From assembly GCA_016710585.1 (NCBI GenBank), contig JADJVN010000049.1:1-64000 (forward strand): DNA of 64,000 nucleotides, given 5' to 3'. The position numbers and the translations under genes are program-made. This DNA comes from Saprospiraceae bacterium. GTDB taxonomy: Bacteria > Bacteroidota > Bacteroidia > Chitinophagales > Saprospiraceae. Within the stretch, counting starts at the first letter, position 1; each line of letters starts with the position of its first letter. The notes beneath the pieces were generated by a model, which was not told the origin of the DNA, made no database searches, and saw only the letters and a program-made list of their open reading frames with translations. Below are positions 35,081 to 43,408 of the stretch, piece by piece.

Positions 35081-37274
35081 TAAGTATGAGTTAAAAGTAT
35101 TAGGCATTCGACATCATGGCGCTGGTTCATGTCTAAGAGTTGTTAAAGCGCTGCAAGAATATAAGCCTGATTATATTTGTGTTGAAATGCCTTTTGAAGC
35201 AACAGCTTTGTTTCCACTTCTATTGAACAGAGAAATTAAGTTTCCAATCGCTTTCTTATTTTTTAGTAAATTATTAAAGTCAAAAAGTTTATACTTACCT
35301 GTTGCTGACTTTTCACCAGAATTACAAGCTATACTTTATGCACTTAATAATACTATCCCAGTTTCAGCAATTGATTTGCCTAGTGAATTATTTTTTCAAG
35401 TTGATTCAAGAAGTACAAAATATGAAGAAAATCTCAGTGATGATGAGATTAATATGGTACGTGACCCAATCGGTTATCTAGCTAAATTAGATGGTTATAA
35501 AGATGGTGAGCGTTGGTGGGAACTCAATATCGAACATGACACTGATCAAGTGGATTTATTTGATAAAATAAAACAAATGATGCAATATCTACGGGAGCAA
35601 TCGCAATACAAGGATGATGAAGAAACCCTAATGAGAGAAGCTTGGATGAAGAATGAGCTTGTAAAAATTATTGAATCTGGTAAAAGAAAAATAGCCATTG
35701 TATGCGGAGCATGGCATGCTCCAATTTTTGATCAAATTGAAAGTACAAGTAAAAAGTTATTTACTGATAAGAAATTTAAAAAATTGGAAATTGCTCAGAG
35801 TTTAATTCCATGGAGTTTTCAAAGAATGGCATTGAGCAAATATTATACTGCTGGAATTTCTTCTCCTGTCTGGCATCAGTTCTTATTTGAGGATAGAACA
35901 GAAGCAATCTCAAAATGGTTAACACATGCTGCTATTATATTTCGAAAACAAAATTATTCTATCAATACAGCGCAAATCATTGATGCTGAAATTCTTACTA
36001 GGAATATTGCTTTCTTGAGGAATCATACATTGCCGTGCATTGATGATATGCTAGATGCTGCAGTTGCTACTTTTTGTGAAGGTAAAGAAGAATTGATAAA
36101 TTTGGTTAAAGAGAAAGCTATTGTCGGTATTCAGATAGGTCAAGTGCCTCTAGATAATTCAAGTTTACCCTTTCAAATTATTTTTTTTGAACTTCTAAAA
36201 GTGTGTAAATTGGATAAGTATTGGAAGTCAAGCGAAGACATCATTATTGATCTTGATTTGAGAAAAGATCATCATCTGAAACAATCCAATTTTTTGCATT
36301 TATGCCGTTTGTTAAATATTGATTTTGGTTTTGTTAATGCTGAAGTGAGTAGCTTAGGTAATTTTAAAGAAAGTTGGCGTTTACATTGGCAACCTGAACT
36401 GGACCATAGAGTAGTTGAACTTTCTCTTTATGGAAATTCCATAGAGGATGTCGTAGAAGAATATTTAAAGGAGATTTTGAATAGTAATTCCAATATGAAA
36501 GATCTTGCGAGTATTTTGAATCATTTATTAAAATCTAAGGTTAATTGTCGATCTGAGCTAATAGTCGGAAAGATTTTAGAATCTACAAGTTATGAATCTG
36601 ATCTAATTATTTTAGCGAATACAATAAATCCATTGTATTCAATTACTCAATTTGGAAGTTTGTTTAATTATGAGACTCAAATTATTGAAGATATTATAAG
36701 TAATATTGTTCCAAAATGTATTCTTGTATTGCAGAGTACAACAAAGGAACTTGATCGCGAGTATTCAAAAAAATTATTAACTGCAATTCAAATTTTAGAT
36801 AATTTTATAGTTTCATCAAAATTGTATGAAAAAGAGTGGGAGATATGTCTTTACAAATTAAATGATTCAAGATCGAATAATACTATGGTTAGTGGTAAAA
36901 TTTGGCAAATTTTACTTAATAGAAATGTGGACTTAGAAGACCGTTTTATGGCTGAGATTAATTTTATTTTTGAAAGTGGTGAAGAGAATAATCAAGTTGA
37001 TTGGATTGAAGGTTTTTTAAGTCAACACACTCAATTCTTTTATTTCCCCAAGCGCTTAGTACTTGCCATTCATTCATGGTTGATTTCACTTTCAGAAGAT
37101 AGTTTTAGGTCTGTTCTGGTATTTTTGCGAAGAGTATTTGCAGATATCTCGTCCATCGAAAAAAATAAAATATATGAGCTACTCAAAGTAAATAAGTATG
37201 AGAACAAATCCAATGATGAAATTTTATATCTTTTAGCAGAATCTAGAAGAACTTTAATTAATGATATTATTTAA
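35073..37274 (+). CDS. DUF5682 family protein
   Basis: A 733-residue cytoplasmic protein. The N-terminus LKVLGIRHHGAGS (His14 and His15), the following DYICVEMPFEATALFPLL and the later IVCGAWHAP (His215) identify DUF5682. The two Gly-x-x-His motifs with an intervening Glu recall the TraB/ChaN/EreA superfamily. That link is my inference. Residues about 260-733 are mostly helical, with no clear motif. It is translation-coupled to the MoxR ATPase. In other genomes DUF5682 sits in MoxR-VWA-SWIM-DUF5691 clusters of unknown function, proposed as stress or conflict systems. Confidence 0.85.
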   Translation: MNDKYELKVLGIRHHGAGSCLRVVKALQEYKPDYICVEMPFEATALFPLLLNREIKFPIAFLFFSKLLKSKSLYLPVADFSPELQAILYALNNTIPVSAIDLPSELFFQVDSRSTKYEENLSDDEINMVRDPIGYLAKLDGYKDGERWWELNIEHDTDQVDLFDKIKQMMQYLREQSQYKDDEETLMREAWMKNELVKIIESGKRKIAIVCGAWHAPIFDQIESTSKKLFTDKKFKKLEIAQSLIPWSFQRMALSKYYTAGISSPVWHQFLFEDRTEAISKWLTHAAIIFRKQNYSINTAQIIDAEILTRNIAFLRNHTLPCIDDMLDAAVATFCEGKEELINLVKEKAIVGIQIGQVPLDNSSLPFQIIFFELLKVCKLDKYWKSSEDIIIDLDLRKDHHLKQSNFLHLCRLLNIDFGFVNAEVSSLGNFKESWRLHWQPELDHRVVELSLYGNSIEDVVEEYLKEILNSNSNMKDLASILNHLLKSKVNCRSELIVGKILESTSYESDLIILANTINPLYSITQFGSLFNYETQIIEDIISNIVPKCILVLQSTTKELDREYSKKLLTAIQILDNFIVSSKLYEKEWEICLYKLNDSRSNNTMVSGKIWQILLNRNVDLEDRFMAEINFIFESGEENNQVDWIEGFLSQHTQFFYFPKRLVLAIHSWLISLSEDSFRSVLVFLRRVFADISSIEKNKIYELLKVNKYENKSNDEILYLLAESRRTLINDII

Positions 37275-37359
37275 AAATATTCACTTTTGTAAAAAACAAT
37301 AAATTGTATATGACGTTTTACAATGTTGTAGTTTGAATAATTGTAAAAATTGAAAATCA

Positions 37360-38970
37360 ATGCTTAGGTATCTTAGTTTAATATTCTTTGTTTTTCAGTT
37401 CTTGATAGTCAAAGCACAAGTGAGTTTTGTTACAGAATGTAATGCTAAGAGTGTAGTAGTGGGAAGTTCGTTTCAGTTGACATTTAGACTGAATAATGCT
37501 CAGGGGATAAATTTTACGCCCCCTTCTTTTGATGGTTTTGATTTGATTAATGGGCCGATGCGATCGATGCAGTCATCATTCGTAAATGGTGTGGGAACAT
37601 CTTCAATGGGTTATGTTTATACTTTACAAGCTGTGAAAGAGGGCAATTTAAAAGTTGGTTCAGCCAGTATTGTTGTTAATGGAAAAGTGTTGAAATCAAA
37701 TCCAATTACAATCAGTGTTCTTAAATCATCCAGTAAGAAAAGTGGAAAAACAGGAAATACTTTTTTTGTATTAGCTACTTTAAATAAAGAAAGTTCTTAT
37801 GTCGGTCAACAATTAATATTGAGTTATAAATTGTATACACAAGTGGGAATCGATAATATCGAGATAGTTAGTTTGCCTAAACTTGATAAATTTAGTTCGG
37901 AGAATTTTAGTTTAATAAATTCACCAGTGGCGACAGAAGTATACAAAGGGGCACAGTATCAGACTAAGGAATTAGTTCGTAAAGCGATCTATCCTCTAGT
38001 TACGGGGATTTTAACTATTCAGGAAGTTCGATTTCGGGTTCTTATAGGTGAAGATGATGACCCATTTGGTTTTAGTTTTTCTCCTTTTGGATCGAATAAA
38101 ATTGAAAATATAAGTTCCAATGCACTTTCCTTAAAAGTTGAGAATCTTCCAACACCAATCCCTAAAGATTTTTCAGGTGCTGTTGGGCAGTTTAATTTGG
38201 ATTTATCCAAAGTTAAGTCTATATATAGTATTTCAGATGCTATTCCTGTTGAATTTACTTTGAGTGGAAATGGAGATTTCAAATATATTAAACCAGAATT
38301 GTTTGCCGCAGATAGTTTGTTTGAAAAAAGTGATTCTCGTAGTTCTGAACCTGTGTTAATTGCAGATAAATCTGAGTTAATTTATTCCCAAAAATTTAGC
38401 TATTTACTTACTCCAAAAAATACAGGTAAGTTTTTACTGCCTGTAAATTTTTCATATTTTGATCCAATAAAAGGGGAATTTATTCACTTAAATAACTCAA
38501 TGGAAATATCTGTCGAAAGTGCGAAATTGAATGAATCTTCTTCTAATTTTTCGAAGAATTTAGTTCCAGTATTTGTGGAAAATTCTGCAATTAAAAATCA
38601 AAATTTATTCACAAATATTTGGAGTTATTTAATTTTATTTATCCCCTTGTTTACATATCTTACTTTGTTTGTGCAATCAAAATCTGAGAAAAAAGCTTCA
38701 TCAATTAAAGGTTTCAATAAATCTAGTTCAGTAGATAATGATATAGCCCACAAGATTCTAGAGATATTAAAACAAAAATCGATCGATTATTTCCCCGAAA
38801 TTTCTAGAGATTTTAATGTTTATGAGGTGAAGGAATTTTTAAAATTACGTTTAAATGATGCTAAAGCTAATAAATTATTGTACTATTTTGAACTTCACAC
38901 TAAAATGAGCTATAGTAATTTAGGTCAGGTTGAATGGGATAATTTGTTAGAAAAAATCAATGAATTATAG
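37360..38970 (+). CDS. batD: BatD-like protein (oxygen tolerance family)
   Basis: A 536-residue membrane-anchored protein. The signal peptide is MLRYLSLIFFVFQFLIVKAQ. Several Ig-like beta domains follow (VVGSSFQLTFRLNNAQGINF to FDGFDLINGPMRSMQSSF, SYVGQQLILSYKLYTQVG, SDAIPVEFTLSGNGDFKYI). A membrane helix lies near residues 420-440 (IWSYLILFIPLFTYLTLFV), with a short cytoplasmic tail after it. BatD normally accompanies MoxR, DUF58 and BatA/B/C. Here only the MoxR-DUF5682 pair precedes it, 85 bases away. The stop codon is TAG. Confidence 0.88.
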   Translation: MLRYLSLIFFVFQFLIVKAQVSFVTECNAKSVVVGSSFQLTFRLNNAQGINFTPPSFDGFDLINGPMRSMQSSFVNGVGTSSMGYVYTLQAVKEGNLKVGSASIVVNGKVLKSNPITISVLKSSSKKSGKTGNTFFVLATLNKESSYVGQQLILSYKLYTQVGIDNIEIVSLPKLDKFSSENFSLINSPVATEVYKGAQYQTKELVRKAIYPLVTGILTIQEVRFRVLIGEDDDPFGFSFSPFGSNKIENISSNALSLKVENLPTPIPKDFSGAVGQFNLDLSKVKSIYSISDAIPVEFTLSGNGDFKYIKPELFAADSLFEKSDSRSSEPVLIADKSELIYSQKFSYLLTPKNTGKFLLPVNFSYFDPIKGEFIHLNNSMEISVESAKLNESSSNFSKNLVPVFVENSAIKNQNLFTNIWSYLILFIPLFTYLTLFVQSKSEKKASSIKGFNKSSSVDNDIAHKILEILKQKSIDYFPEISRDFNVYEVKEFLKLRLNDAKANKLLYYFELHTKMSYSNLGQVEWDNLLEKINEL

Positions 38971-38972
38971 AT

Positions 38973-40217
38973 TCAATTAATTTTGTTAAAGTCGTTATTA
39001 AATGAATTTACTCCTGCAATATATCCAGTACTCCATGCATTTTGAAAATTAAAGCCACCCGTAATTCCATCAACATTGATCATTTCGCCTACTACAAACA
39101 ATCCAGGTATGGTTTTATATTCCATATTTTTCAAATTTATTTTTTTAAGATCAATTCCTCCTGCTGTTACAAATTCATCTTTATAGGTTGTTTTACCACT
39201 GCAGCTTAGGGTAAATTTTGTAAATAGATTTATTAAAGTTTGAATTTCTGATTTACTTAGGTCCGCGCAGTTTTTTGATTCAGAGATTTTGCTGATAGAA
39301 AAAAGTCTTTGAAATAATCTAGAAGGTATTGCCTTTATTTTATGATTATAAAATTTAATTTTGGAATTGTTTTTTAATGTCTTTTGAATAAATTCAAAAA
39401 ATTGAATTTCATTATATTCTGGAAAAAAATTGATCAAAATTTTAAAATTATAGTTTTGATGAAATAGTTGTTCAGCTGCAAAAGACGAAAGTTTTAATAC
39501 AGCAGGACCACTTATTCCCCAATGCGTTATAATTATGGGGCCTGTGACACTAAATTTAGATTCACTAATTTGTATTTCACAATTTTCTAAACTTAGTCCT
39601 TCTAAGCCTGCTAAAGCAGAATTGGGGATATTAAATGAAAATAGGGAAGGGACAGTTTCTATTGATTCTAAATTTAGTGACCTTATCAACTGAATTCCTT
39701 TAGTTGTATTTAACCCTCCAACTGCAAGAATTAATTTATTGCAAAAATATTGCTTACTACTTTTAGTTCTGATAGAAAATTTTCTATCATGTATTTCGAT
39801 TAGATCGATTTCTGTTGAATATACTATTTTTATTTCTAACTTATCGCATTCGTTTAAAAGACAATCAACAATGGTTTGAGAAGAATTAGTGATAGGAAAC
39901 ATTCTACCATCATCTTCGATTTTAAGTTTTACGTTTCTATTTTGAAACCATAAAATCGTATCCTCTGCAGAAAATGCAGAAAACACATTTCTTAATTCTT
40001 TATGTCCTCGCGGATAAAAATTAGTTAAGTGATCTACTCTGCGCCAATCATGTGTTACATTGCAACGCCCCCCTCCTGAAATTTTAACTTTTGAAAGGGC
40101 TTTGGTCGTCTTTTCTAGAATAAGAATTTTTTTCTCAGGATACTTTTCTTTGGCGGCCAAAGCAGCAAAGATGCCAGATGCTCCTGCACCTACTATAATT
40201 AAATCAGCTGAGATCAA
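38973..40217 (-). CDS. NAD(P)/FAD-dependent oxidoreductase, HI0933/YhiN (BaiN-like) family
   Basis: A 414-residue flavoprotein. The FAD site is LIIVGAGASGIFAALAAK at the N-terminus, followed by the family motif KVKISGGGRCNVTHDW. LAVGGLNTT is in the middle. The C-terminal FVTAGGIDLKKINL and VVGEMINVDGITGGFNFQNAWSTGYIAG close the FAD site. Members have been called aminoacetone oxidases or BaiN; the physiological substrate in Bacteroidota is unknown. The gene converges with batD, 2 bases apart. Confidence 0.9.
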   Translation of the reverse strand: MISADLIIVGAGASGIFAALAAKEKYPEKKILILEKTTKALSKVKISGGGRCNVTHDWRRVDHLTNFYPRGHKELRNVFSAFSAEDTILWFQNRNVKLKIEDDGRMFPITNSSQTIVDCLLNECDKLEIKIVYSTEIDLIEIHDRKFSIRTKSSKQYFCNKLILAVGGLNTTKGIQLIRSLNLESIETVPSLFSFNIPNSALAGLEGLSLENCEIQISESKFSVTGPIIITHWGISGPAVLKLSSFAAEQLFHQNYNFKILINFFPEYNEIQFFEFIQKTLKNNSKIKFYNHKIKAIPSRLFQRLFSISKISESKNCADLSKSEIQTLINLFTKFTLSCSGKTTYKDEFVTAGGIDLKKINLKNMEYKTIPGLFVVGEMINVDGITGGFNFQNAWSTGYIAGVNSFNNDFNKIN

Positions 40218-40239
40218 ATTAACTATTTATGAATTATTT

Positions 40240-40530
40240 TTATTCAATATAATTTTTTGTACCCAAGGCCTCAGATGCTTCTTTTGATACAGCAGATTTT
40301 AATATTTTAATAAAGGTTTTTGAATCAACTTGTAGTTCAATCACACCTCCATCTTCAAATTTAGTAATTTTTCCAATAATACCTGATCCTGTTACTACTT
40401 GATCCCCTTTTTTTAAATTGCCGAGATAGTTATTCTGCTCTTTTTGTTTTTTTATTTGTGGACGTAACATAAAAAAATACATTACTCCAAAAATTAATAG
40501 CCATGGCAGAATCATTGTCATTGTATTCAT
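40240..40530 (-). CDS. yajC: Preprotein translocase subunit YajC
   Basis: A 96-residue protein with one N-terminal membrane helix (MILPWLLIFGVMYFFML), then RPQIKKQKEQNNYL, KKGDQVVTGSGIIGKITKFED and a short beta domain. YajC associates with SecDF and SecYEG at the inner membrane. It starts 3 bases after the DUF1573 lipoprotein gene, a common Bacteroidota pair, so the two are probably co-transcribed. Confidence 0.94.
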   Translation of the reverse strand: MNTMTMILPWLLIFGVMYFFMLRPQIKKQKEQNNYLGNLKKGDQVVTGSGIIGKITKFEDGGVIELQVDSKTFIKILKSAVSKEASEALGTKNYIE

Positions 40531-40533
40531 AAG

Positions 40534-41001
40534 TTAGTTTTTAATATTTGCTTTGATAATTATGTTTGTATTGCTTGGGTTTGTATTAGCTTCGATAGTT
40601 ATAATTTTTTCTTGAAATCCAGATTTATCCTTTGAATTATATTCGACATCTATATTAGAGCTGTCACCTGGCTGAATAAAATTTTTAGGCCATGAAGGAA
40701 TGGTACATCCACAGCTAGATTTTACATTAGAAATCAGCAAATTAGCTTTGCCTATATTGTAAAATTTTATTTTCCTTTTAACAATTTCACCTTCTTTAAG
40801 TTGACCTAAATCGAGTTCTGTTTGAACTAATTTAATTTGAGCCATTTCAGAACTTAGGATTTCACCTTTTTCATTTGTTGGGATTTGAATTGATTTTAAG
40901 AACTCATCATCACTTGATCTTGATTGTTTGTTTTTTTCTGCACAACTTAATAGTGAGATAAAGGTTAATAATGCAAGATTGTATATTATAGCTAATTTCA
41001 T
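40534..41001 (-). CDS. DUF1573 domain lipoprotein
   Basis: A 155-residue protein from ATG 41001. A TTG 12 bases earlier gives no better signal. The signal peptide ends in a lipobox (LLSC, Cys about residue 23), so it is a lipoprotein. The DUF1573 domain (LDLGQLKEGEIVKRKIKFYN then IGKANLLISNVKSSCGC, then IPSWPKNFIQPGDSSNIDVEYNSK) has an Ig-like fold. It is divergent from shikimate kinase, with start regions a few bases apart. Confidence 0.88.
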   Translation of the reverse strand: MKLAIIYNLALLTFISLLSCAEKNKQSRSSDDEFLKSIQIPTNEKGEILSSEMAQIKLVQTELDLGQLKEGEIVKRKIKFYNIGKANLLISNVKSSCGCTIPSWPKNFIQPGDSSNIDVEYNSKDKSGFQEKIITIEANTNPSNTNIIIKANIKN

Positions 41002-41006
41002 ATTAT

Positions 41007-41540
41007 TTGGCAAAAATAGAATTAATTAAACATATTTTCCTAATTGGATTGCCTTTAGTTGGAAAATCTAGTTTAGGAAGAGAAGCAGCAATAGCATTGA
41101 ATGTTCCATTTATTGATTTAGACAATGAGATTCAAGAGATTGCAAATAATAGTATTAGTAAAATTTGGACTGAATTGGGTGAAACTCAGTTTAGAGTTCT
41201 GGAGAGATTTTGTCTTTTAAGGGCTATGGTGAAACCACCAGCATTTATTATATGCGGTGGCGGAACACCAATTTTTATGGATAATATCGAGAAAATCAAT
41301 CAGTATATTAGTGTATATTGCCATATGGATATCGATTTATTTCAAGATCGCAATGCTGTGGATCGTCCAATGTTGGGAGGTCATAATACTGGTGATCGAT
41401 TAAGAGAGCTTAAACGAATAAGAGAATCATATTATAATCGGTCAATATATAAGTATAATTGTGAAGTTGGAATTGAACAAAATGTACATTCTTTTATTCT
41501 TTTTTTGAATGAAAATGGAATACTAAAAAATCATTATTAA
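41007..41540 (+). CDS. aroK: Shikimate kinase
   Basis: A 177-residue NMP-kinase-fold enzyme that phosphorylates shikimate, the fifth step of the shikimate pathway. The P-loop is IGLPLVGKSS, where G-K-S is normal and the preceding residues are unusual (commonly GFMGSGKS). FIDLDNEIQEIA provides the shikimate-binding Asp, GETQFRVLE the second motif, and IICGGGTP the Walker-B-like GGG. RPMLGG is the lid. The start is TTG at 41007; no in-frame ATG precedes the P-loop. Confidence 0.9.
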   Translation: MAKIELIKHIFLIGLPLVGKSSLGREAAIALNVPFIDLDNEIQEIANNSISKIWTELGETQFRVLERFCLLRAMVKPPAFIICGGGTPIFMDNIEKINQYISVYCHMDIDLFQDRNAVDRPMLGGHNTGDRLRELKRIRESYYNRSIYKYNCEVGIEQNVHSFILFLNENGILKNHY

Positions 41541-41553
41541 TTAAGAAAGTTAT

Positions 41554-42486
41554 ATGGAAATTCATCATTGTGTTATTGTAGGCTCAGGTCCAGCTGGGTA
41601 TACTGCTGCAATATATGCAGCAAGGGCAAATATGCATCCAATTTTATTTACGGGGGCCGAACCAGGTGGGCAGTTGATGATAACTACAGAAGTAGAAAAC
41701 TTCCCTGGTTATCCAGAAGGTATCCATGGTCCCCAATTAATGGATGATCTCCAAAAGCAAGCAGCTCGATTTGAAACAGATATTCGATATGAAAAGATTA
41801 CTGCAGTTGACTTTAAAGGGCCGATCCATAAATTATGGACTGAGTCTGGAGAGATAATTTCAGCTCACGCCGTTATTATTTCTACTGGTGCAAGTGCAAA
41901 ATGGCTTGGGATAGAATCTGAAAAAAAATTAATGAACAAAGGTGTTTCGGCTTGTGCTGTTTGTGATGGCTTCTTTTTTAGAGGAAAGGAAGTTGCCATT
42001 GTTGGCGGAGGAGATACAGCTGCTGAGGAAGCTTCATATTTAGCAAAACTTTGCCCAAAAGTTCATCTTTTGGTAAGAAAAGATAGCATGAGAGCTTCAA
42101 AAATTATGCAAGAAAGGGTTCAGAATACAAATAATATTGAGATTCACTGGAATACAGTTACTGAAGAAATTTTAGGTGAAAATGAAGTTACTGGAATACG
42201 AGTTAAAGACAGCAAAACAGGTGAAATAAAACAAATTCCAGTTTCAGCTTTTTTTGTCGCAATTGGCCACAGTCCCAATTCTAGTCCATTTAATGGATGG
42301 TTAGATATGGATGACCAAGGATATATTATCACTAAACCAGGGACAACTCAAACTAATGTTGCTGGTGTTTTTGCAAGTGGAGATGTGCAAGATAGGATAT
42401 ACAGACAGGCTGTTACTGCTGCGGGAACAGGTTGTATGGCTGCATTGGATGCAGAGAGATACTTAACGAATCAAGGGATCATTTAG
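41554..42486 (+). CDS. trxB: Thioredoxin-disulfide reductase
   Basis: A 310-residue flavoenzyme that reduces thioredoxin with NADPH. The FAD site is VGSGPAGYTAAIYAARA at the N-terminus. The redox-active pair is Cys134 and Cys137 in SACAVCDG. The NADPH site is VGGGDTAAEEASYLAKL, and the final FAD contact is GVFASGDVQDRIYRQAVTAAGTG. It lies 13 bases after aroK on the same strand. It ends in TAG. Confidence 0.96.
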   Translation: MEIHHCVIVGSGPAGYTAAIYAARANMHPILFTGAEPGGQLMITTEVENFPGYPEGIHGPQLMDDLQKQAARFETDIRYEKITAVDFKGPIHKLWTESGEIISAHAVIISTGASAKWLGIESEKKLMNKGVSACAVCDGFFFRGKEVAIVGGGDTAAEEASYLAKLCPKVHLLVRKDSMRASKIMQERVQNTNNIEIHWNTVTEEILGENEVTGIRVKDSKTGEIKQIPVSAFFVAIGHSPNSSPFNGWLDMDDQGYIITKPGTTQTNVAGVFASGDVQDRIYRQAVTAAGTGCMAALDAERYLTNQGII

Positions 42487-42560
42487 ATTTTTCAGTTTGG
42501 GCAAATATAAAAATATGCTCTAATTTATTGAAAAATTGTATTTTTACAAAAAATTAAATT

Positions 42561-42884
42561 ATGAATATTAAATACATTTCTTTTTTAGTAGTAAGCGTAT
42601 TGCTTATCATGGCTGCTTGTAAAAATGAACCAAAAGCTGCTTCAACAACTACAGATCCAGCTGCGGCAACTTCAACTCAGCCTACGCCAGTTAGTGCTCC
42701 AGCTAATGTAACTGCACCACCTAATTTTACTCCAACAACAGCTCCTGCTGCTGAACCTGCACAAAATGCAAAAGGTGTTTGGCATTTTACTTGTCCTAAA
42801 GGATGTGCTGGTGGAGCTGGTGTTGCTGGTCCATGCGGAAAGTGTGGAGAACAATTAGTTCACAATTCTGGATATCACCAATAG
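42561..42884 (+). CDS. Small lipoprotein with Cys4 metal-binding-like tail
   Basis: A 107-residue protein. The signal peptide has a lipobox (IMAAC, Cys about residue 20). A linker rich in Ala, Thr and Pro follows. The C-terminal 30 residues read WHFTCPKGCAGGAGVAGPCG then KCGEQLV, that is C-x3-C-x9-C-x2-C. This resembles the heavy-metal-binding domain (YTCPMHP...CPKCGM) of copper-handling proteins. Metal binding is an inference. A terminator follows at once. Confidence 0.75.
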   Translation: MNIKYISFLVVSVLLIMAACKNEPKAASTTTDPAAATSTQPTPVSAPANVTAPPNFTPTTAPAAEPAQNAKGVWHFTCPKGCAGGAGVAGPCGKCGEQLVHNSGYHQ

Positions 42885-42901
42885 AAAATAAACAATTTAT
42901 A

Positions 42902-42943
42902 AGTCCAAACTAAATGATTCAAAACTATTTAGTTTGGGCTTTT
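42902..42943. terminator. Bidirectional terminator between the Cys lipoprotein and thioesterase genes
   Basis: A 14-base stem AGTCCAAACTAAAT / ATTTAGTTTGGGCT with one G-U pair, followed by T-residues at 42940-42943. The right arm overlaps the last codons and TAG stop of the minus-strand thioesterase. Confidence 0.8.
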
Positions 42944-43401
42944 AAATATTGTATTCTTTCCTGTAAGGAAGTTTGGTCGATTGGATTTACGAACAAAGCT
43001 AATTTTTCAGAAATGTCTTGAGGATGGCTACAAGTTTTTTTGATATTGAGATCTACATGTAAAAAGGACGTCCACATGATTGCTTTTAACACTGATTCAT
43101 TTATATCCCACATTGTATATTCATTCTTCAGACTTTTCTCACTATAGGAGAGAAGCGAAGAATTTATGATTACCCTTTCATTTCTCACAGCTTCTTTTAA
43201 ATATGCAATTTCATGGTGTACGATTACCCATGCCATTCTTTTGTTAGTAGCATAATCATGAAGATCGATATTGTATTCATCAATAATTTGATCCTCTCTA
43301 GCTTCAAGCATATAATCTAAAAATCTAGTATTGTAAAGATGTCCTAAAGGATCGCAATCTTTGAATCGAATTTTATATGAGCTGCTTGGTTTTTTATTCA
43401 T
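42925..43401 (-). CDS. Hotdog-fold acyl-CoA thioesterase (4HBT/YbgC type)
   Basis: A 158-residue protein from ATG 43401. Residues about 8-35 (YKIRFKDCDPLGHLYNTRFL then DYMLEARE) contain the Asp-x-Leu-Gly-His segment equivalent to the DxxGH catalytic region of 4-hydroxybenzoyl-CoA thioesterases. Longer starts would overlap the protease gene upstream. Substrates are unknown. It follows the prolyl oligopeptidase gene by 7 bases on the same strand. The stop is TAG, inside a terminator stem. Confidence 0.83.
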   Translation of the reverse strand: MNKKPSSSYKIRFKDCDPLGHLYNTRFLDYMLEAREDQIIDEYNIDLHDYATNKRMAWVIVHHEIAYLKEAVRNERVIINSSLLSYSEKSLKNEYTMWDINESVLKAIMWTSFLHVDLNIKKTCSHPQDISEKLALFVNPIDQTSLQERIQYLKAQTK

Positions 43402-43408
43402 GATCTTT

